A stretch of 64,000 nucleotides of DNA, taken from assembly GCA_002551355.1 (NCBI GenBank), contig NTHE01000022.1, positions 1 through 64,000 on the forward strand. Direction: 5' to 3'. This stretch comes from Streptomyces sp. man185 (GTDB lineage Bacteria; Actinomycetota; Actinomycetes; Streptomycetales; Streptomycetaceae). Positions 58,710 to 64,000 of the stretch are shown in pieces (position 1 is the first letter of the stretch; every line of letters starts with the position of its first letter). The notes under the pieces are model-generated. The model was not told the origin of the DNA and did not search any database. It worked only from the letters and a program-made list of their open reading frames with translations. A program made the translations under genes and the position numbers.

Positions 58710-60384
58710 ACACCGGCTCGACCGGATCCGGCAGGAGCGGCAGGTCCAGCCCGAACGGATCCCGCTCGATGACATAGGTGCAGCTGGTGTACGTGTAGCC
58801 CGGCTGGACCTTCGACCCCGAGGAGTAGCTGTCCACGCCGGCGGTCGCGCCCGTGCCGTGCTTGTAGAGGAAGTGGTATTCCCCGGGGGGAAGTTGGAGC
58901 CGCGCCTTCGGGTAGCTCCTGCCGCTCGCCCCGCAGGCCCGCCGCGCGCCTTCGGAGGCGCTGTACCGCTCGCAGCCGGCGCAGGCCCGCAGGCTGACGG
59001 TGCCGGTGACCGGGCCGGTGTAGAGCACCTCGACCGTGTTCGGCGCGTCATTGCTGATGACCAGCTCCATCCGGGCCCCGCCGGGCCGCTTCGACGGCGG
59101 CAGCCGCTTGCCCGCGGCCGGCCGGTCCTCGGCTATCTCCGCGGCTATCGCGATGTTCCGCGCCTGCCGCACCCGCCCGTCGCTCTTGTACGTCCGCGCG
59201 AAGTCGGTCAGCGTGGTGCGCGCGTCGCCGAACTTCTCGTCCTTGAACTGGTCGACGCCACAGGCGTACACCCCGTCCACGACGCCTTCGTCGGCATCGG
59301 CGCTCAGCGCCTTCACACCCTCGGAGGGAAGCCGGGAGGCAGTGGCGCCGAGGCCGCGCAGCACCTGGGTGGCCGCACACGGCTCGGCCCCCTTCAACGC
59401 CGCGACCTGGGTCTTGATCCGCTCGCCGATCGCGGGCCCGACCTGCCGCGCGGAGGCGGAATCGGGGAATGTGCGCAACAGCTCGCCCAGCTCCGTACTG
59501 CCATCACTGCCGCCGCCCGACCCGCCCAGACGCGAGACACCGCACGCGTACAGCGACTCGGCGAGCGGCTCGTCGGGCCAGGCGGCCAGGTCACCCAGCA
59601 GCTTCCCGTCCACCGAGTCCGGCAGCGTCCGCAGATGGGTCAACGGCGCGACTGCCTCGCAGTGCCGCTTCTTCGCGTACGGGGCGGAGACGGCGTCGTA
59701 GTACGCCTTCAGGCGGTCCGGGACGAGCTTCGCGGCCCGCGAGTCGGGATGGTCCTCGCCGAGCGCGCGATAGACGTCGAGGGCCTTACCGTACTCGCCC
59801 TTCGCCGCACCGAACGGCTGCTGCGAGGCGGTGGCGACCCGCTCGTCCCCGGCCTCCAGCCTCTCCAGGAGCATCTGCTCCCGCGCCTCGTCCCGCGCGG
59901 AGCCGTACACCACTGCCCCGCCCGCCGGCACGGCCAGCAGCACCACGCCCAGCCCCACCGCCAGACCGGGCCGCCACGCCCCGCCCAGCACCGAACGCCG
60001 GGCGATCCGGCCCCCGTCGACGGCGGCGAGCACCAGGACGAGCAGATACCCGACGAGCACGCCCCCGGGCACCCCGTCCGGATCGGCCGGCAACGCCACC
60101 CGGAGCAGCACCGCCGTGGCCGCCCAGCACACGGCGGCCCGAGCCCAGCGCCCCAACAGGGCGTAACCGAGACCGAGTCCCGTCAGATTGAGCAACGCGA
60201 CGGCGACCGCCCGCAACGGCGCACCGGGCGGCGGCGGCCCGACGGTCGGTGGACGGGAGGGCGGTGGCCCGAACCCGGACGACCCGAACGCGGGCGGCCC
60301 GTCCGGAGGCGGCGGCACGTCCCCGCCGAACCCTGCCCCGCCGGCTCCCTGCCCCGCAGCCGCATACCGATCACCGGACTCCAT
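58678..60384 (-). CDS. Membrane protein of unknown function with helical extracytoplasmic repeats
   Basis: The 568-residue protein starts at ATG 60384 with a Gly/Pro-rich cytoplasmic segment. It has at least four membrane helices (AVAVALLNLTGLGLGYALLG, AAVCWAATAVLLRVAL, VLVGYLLVLVLAAVDGG, LAVGLGVVLLAVPAGGAVV). A large outer domain of helical tetratricopeptide-like units follows (GEYGKALDVYRALGEDHPDS, GDARTTLTDFARTYKSDGRV). The last 90 residues are a beta domain with CxxC/Cys clusters (ACAGCERYS, GARRACGASG). I do not recognise the family. It diverges from glyA. Confidence 0.8.
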   Translation of the reverse strand: MESGDRYAAAGQGAGGAGFGGDVPPPPDGPPAFGSSGFGPPPSRPPTVGPPPPGAPLRAVAVALLNLTGLGLGYALLGRWARAAVCWAATAVLLRVALPADPDGVPGGVLVGYLLVLVLAAVDGGRIARRSVLGGAWRPGLAVGLGVVLLAVPAGGAVVYGSARDEAREQMLLERLEAGDERVATASQQPFGAAKGEYGKALDVYRALGEDHPDSRAAKLVPDRLKAYYDAVSAPYAKKRHCEAVAPLTHLRTLPDSVDGKLLGDLAAWPDEPLAESLYACGVSRLGGSGGGSDGSTELGELLRTFPDSASARQVGPAIGERIKTQVAALKGAEPCAATQVLRGLGATASRLPSEGVKALSADADEGVVDGVYACGVDQFKDEKFGDARTTLTDFARTYKSDGRVRQARNIAIAAEIAEDRPAAGKRLPPSKRPGGARMELVISNDAPNTVEVLYTGPVTGTVSLRACAGCERYSASEGARRACGASGRSYPKARLQLPPGEYHFLYKHGTGATAGVDSYSSGSKVQPGYTYTSCTYVIERDPFGLDLPLLPDPVEPVFSPWDGGSSR

Positions 60385-60504
60385 ACGGTCCCCCCACCGC
60401 CGAGCCGAAAAGTCACCGGGAATCTGCCCCGTTCTGTCACCGATCACGCACGTTCGCGGCGGCCTCTTCGTGCGTCGGGCCACCGTCCCCGCGCCCCACC
60501 CCCC

Positions 60505-60510
60505 TAAACT
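60505..60510 (+). promoter_or_regulatory. Predicted -10 element for the glyA riboswitch transcript
   Basis: TAAACT at 60505-60510 fits the TANNNT -10 consensus and would place the start of transcription near 60517, just before the riboswitch aptamer. A good -35 hexamer is not visible in the C-rich sequence upstream. Confidence 0.45.
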
Positions 60511-60518
60511 GCCGAACG

Positions 60519-60668
60519 CCGCGACTGGCGCGTGCCCCGGCAGGGGCGCTCCGTGGAACCGACCACGAGGAAGCGGCACACCCCGGGTGCGCCCGGGGCG
60601 TCATCTCCGGAGAGCCGTCCGCCTGGGCATCCGGGTCCACGCCGCGTACAGCGGCCGACCCGGAAGGA
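60519..60668 (+). promoter_or_regulatory. ZTP (pfl-type) riboswitch controlling glyA
   Basis: The 60519-60629 segment carries the hallmarks of the pfl/ZTP aptamer: GCGACTGGCGC (60521 onward), GGAACCGACCAC (60555-60566), a variable linker hairpin CCCCGGG/CCCGGGG, and the invariant 3' core CCGCCTGGGCA (60619-60629). Directly after comes a hairpin CCGGGTC...GACCCGG (60631-60663, with inner stem GCCGC/GCGGC) that ends against the AAGGA ribosome-binding site. The aptamer senses ZTP/ZMP, signals of folate shortage, and glyA is a classical target. The platform probably controls ribosome access. Confidence 0.88.
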
Positions 60669-60676
60669 CTTCTTCC

Positions 60677-61975
60677 ATGACCGCCCGGACCATCACCCCC
60701 GCCCCCGCCGCCGCGCCACGCCATCCGGCCCTCACCGCGTCCGACCCGGAAGTGGCCGCCCTGATCGGCGCGGAGGAGCGGCTCCAGGCCGACACCCTGC
60801 GCCTGATCCCCAGTGAGAACTACGTCTCCGCCGCCGTGCTCGAAGCCTCGGGCACCGTGCTCCAGAACAAGTACTCCGAGGGCTACCCCGGCAAGCGGTA
60901 CTACGAGGGCCAGCAGATCATCGACCAGGTCGAGACGCTGGCGATCCGCCGCGCCCAGGCCCTCTTCGGGATGGCCCACGCCAACGTCCAGCCCTACTCC
61001 GGCTCCCCGGCCAACCTCGCCGCGTACCTGGCCTTCCTCCAGCCCGGCGACACCGTCCTCGGCATGTCCCTCCCGATGGGCGGTCACCTCACGCACGGCT
61101 GGGACGTCTCGGCCACCGGCCGCTGGTTCCGCGGCGTCCGGTACGGCGTGCGCCGCGACACCGGCCGGGTCGACCTGGACGAGGTCCGCGACCTGGCCCT
61201 GGCCGAACGGCCCAAGCTGATCTTCTGCGGCGGCACGGCCGTCCCCCGCACGATCGACTTCGCGGGCTTCGCGGAGATCGCCCGCGAGACGGGCGCGGTC
61301 CTGGTCGCGGACATCGCGCACATCGCCGGCCTGATCGCGGGCGGGGCGCACCCCTCGCCCGCCGGTCATGTGGACGTCGTCTCCACCACCACCCACAAGA
61401 CCCTGCGCGGCCCGCGCGGCGCGATGCTGCTCTCCACCGCCGAACACGCCCGTGCCATCGACCGCGCGGTCTTCCCCGGCCTCCAGGGCGGCCCGCACAA
61501 CCAGACCACGGCCGCCATCGCCGTCGCCCTCGGCGAAGCCGCCACCGCCGGCTTCTGCTCCTACGCCCACCAGGTCGTGGCCAACGCCCGTGCTCTGGGC
61601 GAGGAGTTGGCCGCCCGCGGCTTCGACCTGGTCTCCGGCGGCACCGACAACCACCTCCTGCTGATCGACCTCACGAACAGGGACGTCCCCGGCAAGACCG
61701 CGGCCAAGGCCCTCGACCGGGCCGGCATCGTCGTCAACCACAACACCGTCCCCTACGACCCCCGTAAGCCGTTCGACCCCTCCGGCATCCGGATCGGCAC
61801 CCCGGCGCTCACCTCCCGGGGCGTCCCCGCCTCCGCGATGGGCACGGTCGCCGCCTGGATCGACACGGCCGTCGAAGCGGCGCGCACGGGCGACGAGACC
61901 GCGACCAGGAAGGTGCGGGAAGAGGTGAAGGACCTCATGGACGCCTACCCGGCACCGGGGTTGCCCGTCGGCTGA
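60677..61975 (+). CDS. glyA: Serine hydroxymethyltransferase
   Basis: This 432-residue PLP enzyme interconverts serine and glycine and loads tetrahydrofolate with one-carbon units. Motifs are LRLIPSENYVSAAVLEASG, NKYSEGYPGKRYYEGQ, VADIAHIAGLIAGG, the PLP lysine in TTTHKTLRGPRGA (about residue 239), and IRIGTPALTSRG. The first 27 residues form an Ala/Pro-rich extension. ATG 60677 has AAGGA 8 bases upstream. It is expressed from a transcript with a ZTP riboswitch. Streptomyces usually have another glyA; this one is probably the folate-stress-responsive copy. Confidence 0.95.
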   Translation: MTARTITPAPAAAPRHPALTASDPEVAALIGAEERLQADTLRLIPSENYVSAAVLEASGTVLQNKYSEGYPGKRYYEGQQIIDQVETLAIRRAQALFGMAHANVQPYSGSPANLAAYLAFLQPGDTVLGMSLPMGGHLTHGWDVSATGRWFRGVRYGVRRDTGRVDLDEVRDLALAERPKLIFCGGTAVPRTIDFAGFAEIARETGAVLVADIAHIAGLIAGGAHPSPAGHVDVVSTTTHKTLRGPRGAMLLSTAEHARAIDRAVFPGLQGGPHNQTTAAIAVALGEAATAGFCSYAHQVVANARALGEELAARGFDLVSGGTDNHLLLIDLTNRDVPGKTAAKALDRAGIVVNHNTVPYDPRKPFDPSGIRIGTPALTSRGVPASAMGTVAAWIDTAVEAARTGDETATRKVREEVKDLMDAYPAPGLPVG

Positions 61976-62089
61976 CGAGCCACTCTGTGCGCCTTCTTCA
62001 CCTGTTCTCCGCCCTCCCAACCACCCTCTGTGGCACCGTGGATCGACTGGTGATCCGGATCTCCGGGCATCCGCGTAGGGGGGACTTCC

Positions 62090-62416
62090 ATGCGACTTCG
62101 TACCGTCGCGGCCTCGGCCGCACTCGTCCTGTGCGTCACGGTGGGCGCAGCGGCCTGTTCGTCCTCGCCGGATGCCACGGACGCCGAGGGGCCCGCCGCC
62201 CCCGCCACCGTGCCGGCCCCCGCGGGCGGCCTGGAAGGGAAGATCGAAACGGGCAAGCGCCAGGCGGACGGCCCCGAGTTGAACGGGCAGAGCGTGGCGG
62301 GCCCCGAGAAGTGCGCCACCTCCGCCGCCGAGATCCCGGCGGAGTGCGCCCTCGACCTCCCGTTCGCCGACGTCGCCGAGGGGGAGCGGGCCGCAGAGCC
62401 ACCCACCCTGCCGTGA
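62090..62416 (+). CDS. Small secreted lipoprotein of unknown function
   Basis: The 108-residue protein has a lipoprotein signal (VAASAALVLCVTVGAAACSS; lipobox GAAAC). A short Ala/Pro/Gly-rich tether is followed by a compact domain with two further cysteines (PEKCATSAAEIPAECALDLP) that could form a disulphide. There is no similarity that I recognise. It stands between glyA and a perfect 33-bp inverted repeat, its likely terminator. Confidence 0.75.
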   Translation: MRLRTVAASAALVLCVTVGAAACSSSPDATDAEGPAAPATVPAPAGGLEGKIETGKRQADGPELNGQSVAGPEKCATSAAEIPAECALDLPFADVAEGERAAEPPTLP

Positions 62417-62431
62417 GCACCCGCTCGTGAA

Positions 62432-62501
62432 CGGGTGAGAGCGTAGAAGGGAGGGCGGGCACACGGTTGTGTGCCCGCCCTCCCTTCTACGCTCTCACCC
62501 G
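62432..62501. terminator. Perfect 33-bp inverted repeat with 4-base loop
   Basis: Arms 62432-62464 and 62469-62501 are complementary at every one of 33 positions around GGTT. It lies 15 bases after the lipoprotein stop. The stem is far longer than needed for termination and has no following T-run. It can also form a cruciform. The core GGGAGGGCGGGCACAC in each arm recalls, loosely, the GGGAGGG-type stem-loops near 3561 and 5026. Confidence 0.8.
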
Positions 62502-62605
62502 CCTTGGGCGCACGGCCGACGCGCATCACCAGGAGCCTCACAGAGCACGTGCGTCACAGGAGCCCCTTCCATCCGTCACAGCGATCTCTTAGGCTCACAC
62601 CCTGT

Positions 62606-62615
62606 TCACATGTGA
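62606..62615 (+). promoter_or_regulatory. Palindrome TCACATGTGA upstream of the secreted-protein gene
   Basis: A perfect 10-bp palindrome lies 47 bases before the start of the next gene, in a slightly AT-rich patch that probably holds its promoter. It resembles a Crp-like half-site pair in reversed order. The assignment is uncertain. Confidence 0.35.
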
Positions 62616-62661
62616 TAGTTGATGATCTCTCCACAGAGGTCAGGCGCGGGGGTAGTGAAGT

Positions 62662-63225
62662 ATGCGTGAAAACTGGCGCTCGAAGTTGAGCGTTCTCGCC
62701 GCCGCGTCGGCACTCGCTCTCTCGGTCGCCACCGCGACGCCGGCGCTGGCCGACGACGCTCCGGAGGCCCCCCTCGAAGTGCAGATGCCCACGGACGTGA
62801 AGATCGTCGAAGGCACTGCCCCGGAACCCGGGACGGACGTCCCCTTCCCGGTGGACGAGACGCAGACGACCGGATCGGCGGACGCGATGGCATCCGCGAA
62901 GGCCGCTCCGCCGTCGGGCACGTGCCTCGGCGCGACCGCCGCCTACGGTTCAAACGGATGCTTCCAGCACAACGGCGACATCGTCTGGGCGGGCGACACG
63001 AAGAAGGACGGCATGTCCGCGGCCGTCGGCGTCTACACCGACTACGGGCGCGCCGAGGAGGTCTGCGTCAACAAGCTCGGCGTCAACACCTGGGCGACCT
63101 GCAACAAGGACTACCGCGAGACCGGCAACGTACGGCTGCGAGTTCTGCGCTACGACGGCGACACCGGCAAGTTCTACCAGCCCGAGGCCTGGTCCGGCTG
63201 GATCCCGGTCGACGGCAAGTACTGA
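62662..63225 (+). CDS. Secreted protein of unknown function
   Basis: The 187-residue protein has a clear Sec signal (LSVLAAASALALSVATATPALA, ending ALA-DD; shown in part). A Pro/Asp/Glu-rich spacer and a C-terminal domain of about 110 residues follow, with four cysteines (GTCLGATAAYGSNGCF and VCVNKLGVNTWATCNK), which would give two disulphides. The domain looks like a small beta protein (RLRVLRYDGDTGKFYQ, WSGWIPVDGKY). I do not recognise it. The ribosome-binding site is weak. Confidence 0.8.
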   Translation: MRENWRSKLSVLAAASALALSVATATPALADDAPEAPLEVQMPTDVKIVEGTAPEPGTDVPFPVDETQTTGSADAMASAKAAPPSGTCLGATAAYGSNGCFQHNGDIVWAGDTKKDGMSAAVGVYTDYGRAEEVCVNKLGVNTWATCNKDYRETGNVRLRVLRYDGDTGKFYQPEAWSGWIPVDGKY

Positions 63226-63302
63226 CCCGCCCGCTCCCGGGGCGAGCCGGACCGCACCCCGGTCGCCGCGGGAGCGGTGCGACACGGACGCACGCACGAA
63301 AA

Positions 63303-63330
63303 AACCGGACCAGCCTCTGCTGGTCCGGTT
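63303..63330. terminator. 12-bp bidirectional rho-independent terminator
   Basis: AACCGGACCAGC (63303-63314) pairs perfectly with GCTGGTCCGGTT (63319-63330) around CTCT. An AA-rich left flank and TTCTT right flank give U-runs in either direction. It ends the secreted-protein gene on the plus strand and the tRNA on the minus strand. Confidence 0.9.
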
Positions 63331-63344
63331 CTTCAATCCGGAAG

Positions 63345-63416
63345 TGCCCCCGGCAGGATTCGAACCTGCGCACCCGGCTCCGGAGGCCGATGCTCTATCC
63401 CCTGAGCTACGGGGGC
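63345..63416 (-). tRNA. tRNA-Arg (anticodon CCG)
   Basis: The minus strand folds as a 72-nt cloverleaf: a 7-bp acceptor stem (GCCCCCG/CGGGGGC), the D arm GCTCAGGGGATAGAGC, and the anticodon stem-loop TCGGC-CTCCGGA-GCCGG with anticodon CCG (reads CGG). The T arm is GCAGGTTCGAATCCTGC, and the discriminator is A. CCA is not encoded. The terminator lies just beyond its 3' end. No integrase or att duplication is seen nearby. Confidence 0.95.
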
Positions 63417-63594
63417 GTATCGCGCTGCTGCTCTGCGACGGGTGAAACACTACCAGCTCCCACGGGGTGTCCGTGAACAGGTATTCCGCCGTGCTTCCGC
63501 GCCTCTTCCTCCCGGTCGGGCGGCCCGGGGAAGCTGGGACCACCCGACCGGGGCGGAAGTGGACAAAACCCGGACGCCGCCGCTCCGGCCGACC

Positions 63595-63609
63595 TACTCT
63601 CGAAGGGTG
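63595..63609 (+). promoter_or_regulatory. Possible leaderless promoter of the response regulator
   Basis: TACTCT at 63595-63600 fits a -10 element with a predicted transcription start near 63607, which is the first base of the GTG start. No ribosome-binding site precedes this GTG. The -35 region is poor. Confidence 0.35.
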
Positions 63610-64000
63610 CCAGGGGCGTACGGCCGCGTGCTTGTTGTCGACGACAACAAGGTCATCCGGCAGCTGATCAGGGTCAATCTCGAGCTGGAGGGCTTCGAGG
63701 TCGTGACCGCGGCCGATGGTGTCGAGTGCCTGGACCTGGTAGAGAGAGTCCGTCCCGACGCGATCACCCTCGACGTCGTGATGCCCCGGCTGGACGGTCT
63801 CCAGACCGCCACCCGCCTCCGTTCCGACCCCCGGACCCGCCGTCTTCCCATCGCCGTCATCAGCGCCTGTACGCCCTACGAGGTCGACGCGGGTGTCGCG
63901 GCCGGGGTCGACGCGTTCCTGGCGAAGCCGTTCGAGCCCAGCGAGTTGGTGCGGATCATGCGCCGGCTGGTGACCGGGGAGGAAGCGCCCTCGGCGGACG
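63607..64000 (+). CDS. Response regulator receiver protein (3' end beyond window)
   Basis: The frame is open to the window edge, and 131 residues are visible. The receiver fold is complete: acidic pair in RVLVVDDNKVIRQLI, phospho-acceptor Asp in AITLDVVMPRLDGL, Ser in VISACTPYE and Lys in AFLAKPFEPSEL. What follows the receiver, for example a DNA-binding or output domain, is outside. The start is GTG 63607 or GTG 63628. No kinase gene is adjacent in the window. The gene stands alone beside the tRNA. Confidence 0.85.
   Translation, partial: MPGAYGRVLVVDDNKVIRQLIRVNLELEGFEVVTAADGVECLDLVERVRPDAITLDVVMPRLDGLQTATRLRSDPRTRRLPIAVISACTPYEVDAGVAAGVDAFLAKPFEPSELVRIMRRLVTGEEAPSAD

Noticed and set aside
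62401-62541. Short frames encoding the same peptide start on both strands across the 33-bp inverted repeat
   Set aside because: The duplication is a trivial result of the perfect inverted repeat. Neither frame has a ribosome-binding site or continues into a conserved sequence.
63303-63416. Integration site of a mobile element at tRNA-Arg
   Set aside because: No integrase gene, no duplicated tRNA 3' end and no change of gene content were seen within the window.

Overview
This window is chromosomal DNA from a Streptomyces (high-GC actinomycete). The evidence is the very high GC content, the many GTG starts and 4-bp start/stop overlaps, a nickel superoxide dismutase with its maturation peptidase, a conservon (cvnABCD), a fused 2-oxoglutarate decarboxylase/dehydrogenase, a DUF6104 protein and a HAIR-type operator at lon. 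From memory, the order sodN - amino-acid ABC transporter - malic enzyme - kgd - two-component pair - lon - LigD polymerase/Ku resembles the SCO5254-SCO5309 core region of S. coelicolor. No alignment could be run to confirm this.

Layout. 1-1150: the 3' end of an unidentified gene, then a scar in which a decayed IS5-type transposase fragment abuts the 3' remnant of an aldo/keto reductase gene. 1159-9626: sodN and sodX, a CGNR zinc-finger regulator diverging from a methyltransferase, an ECF sigma operon bracketed by two near-identical stem-loops, a polar amino-acid ABC transporter, and malic enzyme. 9636-16986: an intergenic palindrome, an MDR dehydrogenase, a secreted GH5 hydrolase, a GNAT, a small HTH/Clp_N gene pair under an apparently leaderless palindromic promoter, and a DUF4097/PadR operon. 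17020-26669: kgd, an OmpR-type two-component system, a spermidine-synthase-like protein, and lon.

26700-36800: a polysaccharide deacetylase, a MarR regulator, a PP2C-like phosphatase, a complete conservon followed by a styrene-monooxygenase-like flavoprotein, and an NlpC/P60 hydrolase. 36938-47470: a pseudokinase fused to a PQQ-type beta-propeller, an operon of an AurF-type diiron oxygenase, a TetR regulator and a small protein divergent from a second diiron protein, a broken alpha/beta hydrolase, an ADP-ribosylglycohydrolase, a DUF3291 protein and an amidase. 47508-55968: a class B PBP with its SEDS partner, a secreted SH3 protein, a lipoprotein/sensor-kinase pair without an adjacent response regulator, and a HEAT-repeat/zinc-ribbon pair. 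56256-64000: the divergent LigD-polymerase and Ku genes (end joining), a membrane protein, glyA behind a ZTP-type riboswitch, a small lipoprotein, a perfect 33-bp inverted repeat, a secreted protein, tRNA-Arg(CCG) and a truncated response regulator.

Most of the window is core housekeeping: redox defence, the TCA cycle, cell-wall growth, proteolysis and DNA repair. The most distinctive items are the leaderless HTH/Clp_N bicistron, the ZTP riboswitch on glyA, the conservon-linked flavoprotein, the paired diiron proteins, the PQQ pseudokinase and the 33-bp perfect inverted repeat. Gene starts were chosen from ribosome-binding sites and overlaps. Functions are inferred from motifs read by eye.
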